A DNA stretch of 64,000 nucleotides. Source: Flavobacterium sp. TR2 (GTDB lineage Bacteria; Bacteroidota; Bacteroidia; Flavobacteriales; Flavobacteriaceae). Below the pieces are notes generated by a model. It was not told the DNA's origin. It ran no database searches and was given only the letters and a program-made list of their open reading frames with translations. Of the stretch, positions 9,843 through 19,043 are shown piece after piece. The stretch covers positions 310,001 through 374,000 of the forward strand of contig NZ_CP104307.1 of NCBI RefSeq assembly GCF_025252405.1. Reading direction: 5' to 3'. Position numbers and translations under genes: made by a program. Every line of letters begins with the position of its first letter. Position 1 is the stretch's first letter.

Positions 9843-10825
9843 TTTAGTTTCTGTCTTAAAACACCTATACCAATTAGTGATAGGACAAACTTTATCCAAA
9901 TACTTAAATTCATTTTTTTCTTAAAGACGTTCCATTTACAATATTTAAAAGTATCTAAAATTAAAATATTTTTTAATAGATGAATAGTATCTAGGCAGCT
10001 ATTAACAACGAAAGCCTTGTTAATTAATATCCTATTTGTATTACAAATTGAATCAGATAACCAAGCTCTATTTAAATTATTTCTTTGAACAAAACTTTTT
10101 CTACAGAAATAGGAATCTTGTAAAGTAAAAATAAATTTATCAATGGTCATGGGATGGCTCGCACTCCCATCTAAAATTCTATAAACACAAGAAACTTCAT
10201 TCAAATAATATAATTTTGAGATATAAATTGTTTCTAATAGTATTCTTGTATCTCCTATTACTTTCCCTTTTAATTCTTCTCTTAACGTCTCTAATACTGT
10301 ATCTAATATTTTTTTTCTAAAAACTGTAGAAGCAAATTCAATAAATTTACTTTTTAACATTTCAGGAATTATCTGATTTGGATTTTTTATATCCTTATAA
10401 GGAAATTCTAAGTATTCTCCAGTTTTCTCGATGTAGTGTTTAGCATTTGAATAAACTAAACCTCCATCTTCATTATTTTCTAAAATGTCGACTTGCTTTT
10501 GTAATTTATCTTTTGTTATCCAATAATCATCCCCTTCGCACATAGCAACATATTTTCCTGTACATTGCTCTAAAGAAAAAAATAAATTAGGCATTATTCC
10601 TAGATTAATTTCATGTTTAAAATATTTTATTCTTGATTTTTTAGGATAATTTTTTACGATATCTTGAACCACCTCGTCAGTCATATCCGGAGAACAATCA
10701 TTAGAAATAATTAGCTCAACCTCAAAATCACACTCTTGCATTAATACTCCTTCTATAGCCTGACGAATATATTTTTCATGACCATAAGTGATCATACAAA
10801 CACTAACTTTAAAATCAGAATGCAT
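9839..10825 (-). CDS. Glycosyltransferase family 2 (328 aa), tandem paralogue
   Basis: GT2 signatures sit at the same residue numbers as in the next gene: VSVCMITYGHEKYI, NDCSPDMTD at 42-50 and CEGDDYW at 96-102. The C-terminus is about 40 residues longer and ends in a hydrophobic helix (WIKFVLSLIGIGVL), suggesting peripheral membrane attachment. The start lies 3 bp downstream of the acyltransferase gene. Likely role is one transfer step in the ABC-exported glycan; donor unknown. Confidence 0.87.
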   Translation of the reverse strand: MHSDFKVSVCMITYGHEKYIRQAIEGVLMQECDFEVELIISNDCSPDMTDEVVQDIVKNYPKKSRIKYFKHEINLGIMPNLFFSLEQCTGKYVAMCEGDDYWITKDKLQKQVDILENNEDGGLVYSNAKHYIEKTGEYLEFPYKDIKNPNQIIPEMLKSKFIEFASTVFRKKILDTVLETLREELKGKVIGDTRILLETIYISKLYYLNEVSCVYRILDGSASHPMTIDKFIFTLQDSYFCRKSFVQRNNLNRAWLSDSICNTNRILINKAFVVNSCLDTIHLLKNILILDTFKYCKWNVFKKKMNLSIWIKFVLSLIGIGVLRQKLK

Positions 10826-10828
10826 AAT

Positions 10829-11476
10829 TTAAAAATTAAGGGAGGGCAATTCTTTAATAATTTTACCTGGAATCCCAACCACTATACTATTATCTGGAAT
10901 ATCTTTTGTAACGACCGCTCCAGCTCCTACAATAACATTTGTGCCGATATTGAGATCTGGAAGTATTGTAGAATTTGCTCCTACCTGACAATAATCTGAA
11001 ATTTTAGAGCGTCCTAAAATTGTAGCACCAGGTGATATTTCGACAAAGTCTCCAATAATACAATCATGAGTTACAACTGAATTATAGTATAATATAACTC
11101 CCATTCCTATTGTAACACTATTTGAAATAGTCGATCCTGCTAAAATATTAGATCCTACTCCAACATTTATATCATAATTTCCAATATTTGATTTAGTGCT
11201 AATAGTAGAAGTAAAAACCCCTCCTAAATCCTTAAAAACTTGATAAAGTTTTTTTCTTAACAATGGATTTCCAATACCTAAAGTAAATCTATTATCAATT
11301 TTTTTTAAATAATTCGAGGCCTCTTCACGATTCCTTAAAATTGGAAATCTATTAAACAAAATATTATCTACAGACTCGCTGATATCATCATAAAATACTA
11401 AATTATCAATTTCATCTGATTCATTTACGACTTCCAAAACTTCTTTCGCAAAACCTTTTGCTCCAATAATTAACAT
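10829..11476 (-). CDS. NeuD/PglD/VioB-like sugar O- or N-acyltransferase (215 aa)
   Basis: The start is set at 11476 (MLIIGAKGFAKEV), because that peptide begins the Rossmann-like N-terminal sugar-binding domain of the NeuD/PglD family. A longer frame from 11548 would prepend unrelated basic residues. The C-terminal part is a left-handed beta helix built of hexapeptide repeats (IGDFVEISPGATILGRSKI and following). His in VVTHDCIIGD is the expected catalytic base. It overlaps the aminotransferase gene by 7 bp. That pairing resembles VioA/VioB or PglE/PglD, so acetylation of a 4-amino-sugar nucleotide is the best guess. A NeuD-like role with the distal neuB is the alternative. Confidence 0.84.
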   Translation of the reverse strand: MLIIGAKGFAKEVLEVVNESDEIDNLVFYDDISESVDNILFNRFPILRNREEASNYLKKIDNRFTLGIGNPLLRKKLYQVFKDLGGVFTSTISTKSNIGNYDINVGVGSNILAGSTISNSVTIGMGVILYYNSVVTHDCIIGDFVEISPGATILGRSKISDYCQVGANSTILPDLNIGTNVIVGAGAVVTKDIPDNSIVVGIPGKIIKELPSLNF

Positions 11477-12546
11477 AAATGAGTATTTATTAGTAAAACA
11501 ATTTTTTCTAATTCTTCTACTTTTAGACCTACATAAAGTGGCAAACACATAATTCGTGAGGCGACACTTTCAGAAATAGGCATTTCAGCACCCTTTGTAT
11601 ATTGAATTGTGTTCAATGATGGATAGAAATATCTTCGGGGAAAAATATTGCGATTATTAAATTCTTTTTGAAGATCAAGTAAATCTTGTTCTGTTTCAAA
11701 AATAATTGGGTAATAACTATAATTCCATTCTGTATTTTTCCTAATTTTCAAAGATGAGACTTTGGAGAAATTAATGTTTAAATTATAAAATTCAACTATT
11801 TTTTTCCTTTCATCAATTATATTATTCATATAGGGGAAAACCGCAAGTCCCATAGCCGCCTGAAGTTCTGATATTTTTCCGTTAATTCCTAAACCGTGAA
11901 AAGCTAATGGCCCATTATGTCCAAAATTATGCGAATAATATAATTTATGTCTCAACTCGATATCATTTGCAAACATTGCTCCCCCTTCTCCTGTATGAAA
12001 TAATTTTGTAGCGTGAAAACTACAGGTACTTACATCTCCAAATTCAAAAATAGATCTATCATTGTATTTTACTCCAAAACAATGCGCTGCATCATAAATA
12101 ACCCATAAATTGTATTTTTTAGCAATGGCCTCTATAGCCTCAATATTGCAAGGATTTCCAAAAACATGAGTTGCTACTATCGCGGTTGTTCTTGTGGTAA
12201 TTGCTTCTTCTATTTTAGTTTCGTCAATTGTAAAATACTCTGGATGTATGTCTACAAAAACAGGTTTACAATTTTCCCACACAATTGATGATGTAGTAGC
12301 AACATAACTAAATGGTGTGGTAATTATTTCTCCTTTTTGGCCTAATAGTTTTATTGCAATTTGCAATGGAATTGTACCATTATTTGTAATAATAATATTT
12401 GAAACCTCTAAACTTTTTTTTAATTTTTCTTCAAGTTCTAATACTAATTCGCCTCTATTGGTTAGCCATTCATTATCCCAAACACGTTGTATTATTCTAT
12501 TATAATCTTCTAGAGGTGGAAGAAAAGTTTTTGTTACATTTATCAT
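11470..12546 (-). CDS. DegT/DnrJ/EryC1/StrS sugar aminotransferase, VioA-like (358 aa)
   Basis: A PLP-dependent transaminase acting on a nucleotide 4-keto (or 3-keto) 6-deoxy sugar. Visible features are the N-terminal VTKTFLPPLEDY, NEWLTNRGE, the phosphate-binding NNGTIPLQIA, the cofactor aspartate in YDAAH (D152) and the Schiff-base lysine in SFHATKLFHTGEGG (K181). The opening peptide is the kind seen in VioA-like dTDP-4-amino-4,6-dideoxyglucose transaminases. The gene is immediately followed by an overlapping acyltransferase. With RmlA and RmlB encoded in the same window, dTDP-Qui4N and then dTDP-Qui4NAc is a plausible product. Product identity is inference. Confidence 0.87.
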   Translation of the reverse strand: MINVTKTFLPPLEDYNRIIQRVWDNEWLTNRGELVLELEEKLKKSLEVSNIIITNNGTIPLQIAIKLLGQKGEIITTPFSYVATTSSIVWENCKPVFVDIHPEYFTIDETKIEEAITTRTTAIVATHVFGNPCNIEAIEAIAKKYNLWVIYDAAHCFGVKYNDRSIFEFGDVSTCSFHATKLFHTGEGGAMFANDIELRHKLYYSHNFGHNGPLAFHGLGINGKISELQAAMGLAVFPYMNNIIDERKKIVEFYNLNINFSKVSSLKIRKNTEWNYSYYPIIFETEQDLLDLQKEFNNRNIFPRRYFYPSLNTIQYTKGAEMPISESVASRIMCLPLYVGLKVEELEKIVLLINTHLC

Positions 12547-13778
12547 TTTTTAGCTATCTCGCTCTTTATTAAGGTAATTCTTGGGCTCATTTGAATTTCA
12601 TTAGAATAAATCTCTCGAAATTTTTGCCTCCCCTTTTGGGAAATGCCATACAATTTCTGGGGATTTTCAATCAATTCTACAATATGTTTCATAATAGATT
12701 CGGAGGTACTATCTATTATGATTAAATCTTCATTCTGAATAAAAAGACTGTTTTGTTTAAGTTCATCGGCAATCAGAACCACAACCCCATTTAAAGCTGC
12801 TTCAACAACAGTACCTAACGGAAACCCATCAAAACCACCTTTGCCTAACTTAAATGCCTTGTTTGGCGATACTAAAACATCCATTGTTTGGTAAATTCCT
12901 CCTAAAGCTTCAAAATTTTGATATCCATAAAATTTTGTCTTATTTTCTATATCAGAAACATCAATATCACTTTCGCTAAAACCCCCAATTATATGAAATT
13001 TAACAAAATCATACCTTAGGGCAATCATTTTCGCAAATTCAATAAATACATCGTAACCTTTATCTTTACCTGTGGGAGTATATTTGGCTGCACAAAAACA
13101 AATGTCGAATGTTTTTTTATTTATTAAATAACTTTTTTTGTTTACTAAATCTTTGATCATTGAAATCTGAGGCACAACACATCCAAAAATAAATTTTATA
13201 CTTTCTGCCTTACATATATTCTTTTTTAGTAAATAATCATAAGTTATTTGCTGCGTCACAATAACTTTACGAAACATTGGTGATTCACAAACTTTTTTTA
13301 ATTCATTATCACTTTTGCTTTCTTCTAATTCGAATCCTCCACCAGGATACAAAGTAAATATAAAAGGTATTTTGTGTTTTTCTAACCATGATAGATTTCT
13401 TGATATGTTATGAAGAAACACACAATAAAAAACTTTTGCATTAATATTTAAAAATCCCTTTCTAAGTTTTACTTTATTCTTTAGCTTAAATTGAGACTCG
13501 AATTCTTTTATATGTTTTTTATGCTCTACAACTGGTGTATTTATAAACCTATATGCAGTTGGTAAAACAACAATCTTAGATTTCTTTAAACAATTTAATA
13601 AAAAAGTAAATTCTTCAAGTCTAAAACCAGAAATGGGATGCGGAAAAATATCATCAAAGATTAATAAATCATTTTTTTTTAGCCCTTTATAGAGAACAAA
13701 ATAGTCTTTATAAAAAAAGATTTTAATTATATTAAAAAGATCTTTTAATTTATGCTCGGCAATTTTTTTGAGATTCAT
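12543..13778 (-). CDS. Glycosyltransferase, divergent GT-B/GT4-like (411 aa)
   Basis: A GT-B-like protein with weaker family match than its neighbours. The C-terminal half has FDICFCAAKYTPTGKDKGYD (donor domain entry), FYGYQNFEALGGIYQTMDVLVSP and the donor site GFDGFPLGTVVEAALNG, consistent with GT4. The N-terminal half is Lys/Phe-rich and not recognised. The gene overlaps the aminotransferase start by 4 bp and begins 1 bp after the wzt stop. A location right beside the exporter suggests an early or adaptor step, but this is speculation. Confidence 0.75.
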   Translation of the reverse strand: MNLKKIAEHKLKDLFNIIKIFFYKDYFVLYKGLKKNDLLIFDDIFPHPISGFRLEEFTFLLNCLKKSKIVVLPTAYRFINTPVVEHKKHIKEFESQFKLKNKVKLRKGFLNINAKVFYCVFLHNISRNLSWLEKHKIPFIFTLYPGGGFELEESKSDNELKKVCESPMFRKVIVTQQITYDYLLKKNICKAESIKFIFGCVVPQISMIKDLVNKKSYLINKKTFDICFCAAKYTPTGKDKGYDVFIEFAKMIALRYDFVKFHIIGGFSESDIDVSDIENKTKFYGYQNFEALGGIYQTMDVLVSPNKAFKLGKGGFDGFPLGTVVEAALNGVVVLIADELKQNSLFIQNEDLIIIDSTSESIMKHIVELIENPQKLYGISQKGRQKFREIYSNEIQMSPRITLIKSEIAKK

Positions 13779-13779
13779 T

Positions 13780-15045
13780 TTAGAAATCGATTTGCTTGTT
13801 TTCCCATTTTAAATATGGTCTTACTATACCACTCCAGTGACCAAAATAATCTTTTCTATAAAGACCTTGTTCATCAATATCAATTGAAACGATTTTATCT
13901 AATTGTGAAATGATCTCAAAATTATTTCCTACTAAAATTACTGAGAAGAAGTATTTCCCTTTATTTAGGAAATTTGCAGGAATTACACATACACTTTTAT
14001 AAGTGCCTTTCTCTAAAGGAATTCTTTCTAAATTTGGAGATGCTAAAATATAAGTATCATTATCATCGAAAATTGAAATAGAACAATTAACAATATAATT
14101 ATCAAAAATATTAACAAACTCTATTTCAACATTTATTTTGTTTTCTATATAAAAAAAATGACTATCTGATGTAAGTTTTACGCTTTTAATCCTTGCATTT
14201 GAATTACCCGGAGCTTCCTCAATATCCCAACTCACTTCCCTCACTAAATCAATTATATCGGAATTATATACAATTAAAGCATCATCAATATTTCCTTCAA
14301 ATTTTATACTTCCATGTTCTAAAACTATCCCTCTAGTACATAAACTTTTAACCGCAGCCATATTATGACTGACAAACAAAACCGTTCTCCCTTCACCTCT
14401 CGAAATATCCTGCATCTTACCAATTGCCTTTTTTTGAAATTCAGCATCTCCGACTGCTAGAACCTCATCTACAACTAAAATTTCAGGTTCTAAAAAAGCA
14501 GCTACCGCAAATGCTAAACGAACTGTCATTCCAGAGCTATATCTTTTTACAGGAGTCTCTATATAACGCTCACAGCCAGAAAACTCAATAATTTCATCAA
14601 GTTTGGATGTAATTTCTTTTTTGGTCATTCCTAAAATGGCTCCATTTAGAAAAATATTTTCTCTTCCGGTCATTTCACCATTAAACCCTGTCCCCACTTC
14701 TAATAATGAAGCTATGCGTCCACGAGATTTTATACTACCCGTTGTAGGAGCGGTTACTTTCGAAAGAATTTTTAAAAGTGTAGATTTTCCCGCACCATTT
14801 TTACCGATAATACCTAAAACTTCTCCACGCTCTACTTCAAAATTAATATCCTGCAAGGCCCATACATAATCTGAATCTCCTTTTTTAGAACGATCGTTTA
14901 CATCACCAATCTTTAAATATGGATTTTCTTTCCCACGAATTTTGTACCACCATCTATTTAAATCATGTTTCAAAGTTCCTGTGCCAACCTCTCCTAGACG
15001 ATATTGCTTTGAAATGTTTTCGGCTTTTAATATTATATCCTTCAT
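13780..15045 (-). CDS. wzt: ABC transporter ATP-binding protein of polysaccharide export (Wzt-like, 421 aa)
   Basis: ATPase of an O-antigen/teichoic-type polysaccharide exporter. The nucleotide-binding domain spans about residues 5-255: Walker A GKNGAGKST at 81-89, signature YSSGM at 169-173, Walker B ILVVDE at 189-194 and the H-loop SH at 226-227. Residues about 260-421 form a beta-rich C-terminal domain of the Wzt_C type, which in characterised systems binds the capped non-reducing end of the glycan. It abuts wzm and is cotranscribed. Presence of the C-terminal domain argues for a chain-terminal modification, possibly made by the FkbM enzyme downstream. Confidence 0.92.
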   Translation of the reverse strand: MKDIILKAENISKQYRLGEVGTGTLKHDLNRWWYKIRGKENPYLKIGDVNDRSKKGDSDYVWALQDINFEVERGEVLGIIGKNGAGKSTLLKILSKVTAPTTGSIKSRGRIASLLEVGTGFNGEMTGRENIFLNGAILGMTKKEITSKLDEIIEFSGCERYIETPVKRYSSGMTVRLAFAVAAFLEPEILVVDEVLAVGDAEFQKKAIGKMQDISRGEGRTVLFVSHNMAAVKSLCTRGIVLEHGSIKFEGNIDDALIVYNSDIIDLVREVSWDIEEAPGNSNARIKSVKLTSDSHFFYIENKINVEIEFVNIFDNYIVNCSISIFDDNDTYILASPNLERIPLEKGTYKSVCVIPANFLNKGKYFFSVILVGNNFEIISQLDKIVSIDIDEQGLYRKDYFGHWSGIVRPYLKWENKQIDF

Positions 15046-15909
15046 TTATACAGTATCTATAAAGCTTTTTTCTGTTCTATTAAAAACCAATAATCCACCA
15101 AAGAAAACAATCAATGTAACTATTGCTGTATATAATAAACCTAATAATGATATGCTGCCAATATTCAAAAGCATATAACGAGAAGTTTCTATTACATAAG
15201 CTAAGGGATTATATTGGACAATCCAACCAAATTTTGGAAGCTTCTCTTTTATCAATTCCATCGGATACATTACAGCAGAAATATACATTAATAGCTGTAC
15301 TCCAAATCCAACTAAATTATTTAAATCTCTATATTTTGTAACCATTGAAGAAATCATCATCCCCAAACCTAACCCCAAAATTCCCATAAATGCAATTAAG
15401 ACAGGAAAAAAAAGCAATGATACATTTAAACTTAAATCTGCTCCTTGCCAAAAAAAGAAAATGTAGAAAACAACAAATATGCAAAATTGAATTCCAAATT
15501 TAATCAAGTTTGAAATCACTATAGATAAAGGTGTGATAATTCTAGGAAAGTACACTTTTCCAAATATTCCAGCATTAGATTTAAATGTATCGGAAGTTCC
15601 ATTTAGACAAGCAGTAAAATAATTCCAAACCATAATTCCTGCAAGATTAAATAAAAATGGCGGAATAAGGCCAGTCTTAATTCCTGCAACATTGTTAAAT
15701 ATTATAGTAAAGGTTATAGAAGTAAACAAAGGCTGAATTAGGTACCAAAGTGGCCCTAAAACTGTCTGCTTATATACCGTAATTATGTCTCTTTTTACAA
15801 AGAGCATCAATAAATCTCTATACTGCCAAATCTCTTTAAAATTCAGGGAGAAAAATTTATTCTTGGGTGTTATTTCAAACAGCCAGTCATTTGTGTTTTT
15901 AGAATCCAT
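15046..15909 (-). CDS. wzm: ABC transporter permease of polysaccharide export (Wzm-like, 287 aa)
   Basis: Membrane subunit of the same exporter, ABC-2 type. The N-terminus is cytoplasmic and contains the coupling region EIWQYRDLLMLFVKRDI, followed by YKQTVLGPLWYLIQP, the hallmark of Wzm/TagG permeases. Six hydrophobic helices follow, for example FTIIFNNVAGI, IMVWNYFTACL, FGIQFCIFVVFYIFFFW, IAFMGILGLGLGMMIS and LGLLYTAIVTLIVFFGGLLVF. It moves undecaprenyl-linked glycan across the inner membrane. It opens the second transcription block, just below a terminator at 15983-16010; no convincing promoter is visible in the 70 bp ahead of it. Confidence 0.93.
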   Translation of the reverse strand: MDSKNTNDWLFEITPKNKFFSLNFKEIWQYRDLLMLFVKRDIITVYKQTVLGPLWYLIQPLFTSITFTIIFNNVAGIKTGLIPPFLFNLAGIMVWNYFTACLNGTSDTFKSNAGIFGKVYFPRIITPLSIVISNLIKFGIQFCIFVVFYIFFFWQGADLSLNVSLLFFPVLIAFMGILGLGLGMMISSMVTKYRDLNNLVGFGVQLLMYISAVMYPMELIKEKLPKFGWIVQYNPLAYVIETSRYMLLNIGSISLLGLLYTAIVTLIVFFGGLLVFNRTEKSFIDTV

Positions 15910-15982
15910 TGAAACGAACTTAAAAATCGTTTGTTAAAAAATTAACAAGATTTTTAACATTTTGTAATTTGTTTAAAAATGC

Positions 15983-16010
15983 CAAAAGGCGTTTAAAAAA
16001 ACACCTTTTG
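15983..16010 (-). terminator. Rho-independent terminator after wbpM
   Basis: Inverted repeat with 12-nt arms (15983-15994 and 15999-16010) and a 4-nt loop. On the minus strand the single non-Watson-Crick position becomes a G-U wobble pair, whereas on the plus strand it would be a C-A mismatch, so the hairpin is built for minus-strand transcripts. A short T-run follows in the minus direction. Confidence 0.6.
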
Positions 16011-16042
16011 ATTATATTTGAATTTATATTTTTATCTCTATA

Positions 16043-18010
16043 CTATTTGTCTAAAATCTCGAAAGTAGAATTCATGCTCTTAAATTCTGGAACAATTTTT
16101 TTCATCTTAGCGACGATATCGTCATTTTCATAAAAATCAGCAATGCCAATTAATTCGTCAACATCATTATGAAGGGTTTCATACTCATCCTGAATTTCTT
16201 GAGCAATCATAATCTTATTATGATATGTTGGAAGAGTTTTAGAAGTATCATTTAGTAATTCTTCATAAAGCTTTTCACCTGGTCTCAGACCAACGATTTT
16301 TATCTTAATTTCTTTATCTGGAATAAAACCTGCAAGTTTTATCATTTTTCGAGCCAAATCAATAATTCTAACGGGTTTACCCATATCAAAAATATAAATC
16401 TCGCCACCATTACCCATTGCACCTGCTTCTAATACAAGCTGACAAGCCTCTGGAATAGTCATAAAGTAACGAATTATATCTTGATGTGTAATGGTTACTG
16501 GTCCACCTTCTGCAATTTGCTTAGTAAACAACGGAACAACTGAACCATTTGAGCCTAAAACGTTTCCAAAGCGAGTAGTGATAAATTTTGTTCCTCCTTC
16601 TACGTTTTCTCTTTGATTTTTCAAGAATAAAGATTGCACATATTTTTCAGCGATTCGCTTACTTGCTCCCATTACATTGCTTGGATTCACAGCTTTATCC
16701 GTAGAAACCATTACAAATTTCTTTACATGATATTTGCAAGCTAAATCAGCAAGGTTCTTGGTTCCTTTTATATTGGTTTGGATTGCCTGAGCAGGATTTT
16801 CTTCCATCAGAGGCACGTGTTTATATGCCGCTGCATGGAAAACAACATGCGGATTATAGCTTTTAAAAACTTTATCCAATGCTTTTTTACTTCTCACATC
16901 TGCAATTACAGCTACAATCTTTGTACTGAAATTCATTGATTGAGTTTCTAAGCATAAATTGTGCAAAGGTGTCTCTGCATGATCTAAAACAATAACATTT
17001 TTAGGATTAAAATTTAGAACCTGCCTTACAATCTCACTTCCGATTGAACCGGCTGCACCAGTAATTAAAATTGTTTTATCTTTTAATTGCTTAGAAATTG
17101 ATTTACTATCTAGAACTATAGGTTTTCTTTCAAGTAAATCTTCAATTTGTATGTTTTTTACTTTCTGAGAAATCTCTTTTTGGTTTTCCCAATCGGAAAT
17201 CAAGGGAACTGTATATACCCGATAATTAAATTCTAAACACTGATCAACAATAATAAGCTGTTCATCCTTAGTCAAGCTTTTATCTGCAATAATTACTCCC
17301 TCTGCAGCAACAGATCTCATTAGCGCAGGAAGTTTTTTTCTTAAAATTAAAATCGGAAGATCCAGCATACGCTTTGATGCATTCTGATTATTCTTATCAA
17401 CAAATCCTACAATTTTAAATCTGGAAGGCGTTTCAAATTTTAAAGCATTTGCAACAGAAATTGCATTTGCATCTGTACCGTAAATAACTGTTCTTACAAG
17501 CTTAGTAGTCGCTTTTTCTGAAAAGTACATCTCGAATGTCTGTTTTACAATAACGCGATATAAAAACAGCCCACAAAAAGACAAAACTAAGTTGATAAAA
17601 AGAGCTGTATTTAAAAATGCTTTATGCCCGGTATAAAGTTCAAAGATTAAATTTATAAATAGAAAGAAGACCAAAACCGACATTTGAGAAAAAAGCAGTT
17701 TTATAGCATCAATATAAGATGAATGTCTGATAATTCCGGAATAGGTTCTAAAGAGCCAAAAGAAAAAAACATTGACAGTTATTAAACTAGCTACAAAATA
17801 AAAATCATGAGATGTTATAATATATCCTATCGCTGTACCGTCAAAAAGCAAATACGTAAAAGAAAATGAAAAAAACAAGACCATTACATCAATAGCAATA
17901 ATAATCCATCTTGGCAGATAGCTTAAATTATTGATGTTTGCTCTAAGATTTCTTGGAGAAAAGGTCTTATATAACAAAGAGGTTATGTTATTTGGTTTTT
18001 CTGTATTCAA
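16043..18010 (-). CDS. wbpM: WbpM/CapD-type UDP-N-acetylglucosamine 4,6-dehydratase, membrane-anchored (655 aa)
   Basis: An inner-membrane enzyme converting UDP-GlcNAc to the 4-keto-6-deoxy sugar used for QuiNAc, FucNAc and their 4-amino derivatives. Four transmembrane helices lie at roughly 35-57, 70-87, 110-126 and 132-151. A CoA-binding-like domain follows (about 170-280), then the SDR domain with TGAAGSIG at 317-324 and STDKAVNPSNVMGASK, in which Met replaces the usual catalytic Tyr, as in WbpM. The start is a TTG at 18010; the only nearby upstream ATG is out of frame and soon stops. A TAnnTTTG box lies 39 bp upstream. Confidence 0.93.
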   Translation of the reverse strand: MNTEKPNNITSLLYKTFSPRNLRANINNLSYLPRWIIIAIDVMVLFFSFSFTYLLFDGTAIGYIITSHDFYFVASLITVNVFFFWLFRTYSGIIRHSSYIDAIKLLFSQMSVLVFFLFINLIFELYTGHKAFLNTALFINLVLSFCGLFLYRVIVKQTFEMYFSEKATTKLVRTVIYGTDANAISVANALKFETPSRFKIVGFVDKNNQNASKRMLDLPILILRKKLPALMRSVAAEGVIIADKSLTKDEQLIIVDQCLEFNYRVYTVPLISDWENQKEISQKVKNIQIEDLLERKPIVLDSKSISKQLKDKTILITGAAGSIGSEIVRQVLNFNPKNVIVLDHAETPLHNLCLETQSMNFSTKIVAVIADVRSKKALDKVFKSYNPHVVFHAAAYKHVPLMEENPAQAIQTNIKGTKNLADLACKYHVKKFVMVSTDKAVNPSNVMGASKRIAEKYVQSLFLKNQRENVEGGTKFITTRFGNVLGSNGSVVPLFTKQIAEGGPVTITHQDIIRYFMTIPEACQLVLEAGAMGNGGEIYIFDMGKPVRIIDLARKMIKLAGFIPDKEIKIKIVGLRPGEKLYEELLNDTSKTLPTYHNKIMIAQEIQDEYETLHNDVDELIGIADFYENDDIVAKMKKIVPEFKSMNSTFEILDK

Positions 18011-18048
18011 TTTAGCATTTTTTAAGTCAGTAAAATTTGAACTTTATA

Positions 18049-18056
18049 CAAAAATA
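18049..18056 (-). promoter_or_regulatory. Candidate -7 element upstream of wbpM
   Basis: On the minus strand the bases read TATTTTTG, an exact match to the Bacteroidota TAnnTTTG box, 39 bp from the TTG start. The upstream TTG element is poor, so the promoter is only a candidate. Confidence 0.35.
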
Positions 18057-18094
18057 CAAATTAAAGGTTTTAAATAATTACTTAGTGGTGCAAA

Positions 18095-18979
18095 TTAAAT
18101 TTTAACACCTTTTTTCTTTTGCTTCAAAAACTCTAATAAATAGGTTCCGTACCCTGATTTAAGCAATGGCTGAGCCAATTCCTCCAGTCTTGCATCATCA
18201 ATAAAGCCTTGTCTCCAAGCAATTTCTTCAATACAACCCACTTTTAAACCTTGTCTCTCCTCTAAAACTTGTACAAATTGCCCTGCCTGTATTAAACTAT
18301 TGAATGTTCCTGTGTCTAGCCAAGCAGTACCTCTACTTAATATCCCTACTTTTAATTTTCCTTTCTCAAGATAGACTTTATTAACATCTGTGATTTCGTA
18401 TTCGCCACGTGCACTAGGTTTTATATTTTTTGCTATTTCTACAACAGAATTATCATAAAAATATAGGCCTGGGACCGCATAATTTGATTTAGGCTCTAAA
18501 GGTTTTTCCTCAATTGAAATAGCATTTTTATTTTCATCAAATTCTACCACTCCATATCTTTCTGGATCCGCAACATGGTATGCAAAGACAACCCCCCCTT
18601 CTGGATTAGCATTATCTTTTAATAGCTGTTGCATATTTGTTCCGAAAAAAATATTGTCGCCCAAAACTAAAGCTACTTTATCAGTGCCAATAAATTCCTC
18701 ACCTATCACAAAAGCTTGAGCAAGTCCATTAGGATTTAGCTGTTCAGCATAGCTAAATTTACAACCTATTGAGCTTCCATCTCCCAAAAGCTTCTTAAAG
18801 TGCGGTAAATCATGAGGAGTAGATATAATCAAAATTTCATTGATTCCAGCCATCATTAAAGTTGATAACGGATAATAAATCATGGGTTTATCATAAACAG
18901 GCATTAATTGTTTACTTACAGCTAATGTTAATGGATGCAATCTTGTGCCAGAACCTCCAGCTAATATAATTCCTTTCAT
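18095..18979 (-). CDS. rmlA: Glucose-1-phosphate thymidylyltransferase (294 aa)
   Basis: First enzyme of dTDP-L-rhamnose synthesis: glucose-1-phosphate plus dTTP gives dTDP-glucose. The N-terminal signature [16 protein letters not shown] with the later [17 protein letters not shown] is diagnostic, as are LGDNIFFG and YEITDVN. Length 294 is typical of RmlA. It lies downstream of rmlD with a 63-bp gap that contains a hairpin, and rmlB lies 19 kb away in the same locus. Confidence 0.96.
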   Translation of the reverse strand: MKGIILAGGSGTRLHPLTLAVSKQLMPVYDKPMIYYPLSTLMMAGINEILIISTPHDLPHFKKLLGDGSSIGCKFSYAEQLNPNGLAQAFVIGEEFIGTDKVALVLGDNIFFGTNMQQLLKDNANPEGGVVFAYHVADPERYGVVEFDENKNAISIEEKPLEPKSNYAVPGLYFYDNSVVEIAKNIKPSARGEYEITDVNKVYLEKGKLKVGILSRGTAWLDTGTFNSLIQAGQFVQVLEERQGLKVGCIEEIAWRQGFIDDARLEELAQPLLKSGYGTYLLEFLKQKKKGVKI

Positions 18980-19022
18980 AAATCCTAATTTTTGATTTTA
19001 GATTTCAGACATCTGATTTTTC

Positions 19023-19043
19023 AAATCTCTAAATCAGAGATTT
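19023..19043 (-). other. Perfect inverted repeat beside the rmlD stop
   Basis: Arms of 8 nt (19023-19030 and 19036-19043) with a 5-nt loop directly against the rmlD stop. No proper T-run follows on the minus strand, so it may slow polymerase or stabilise the RNA instead of terminating. Confidence 0.35.
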
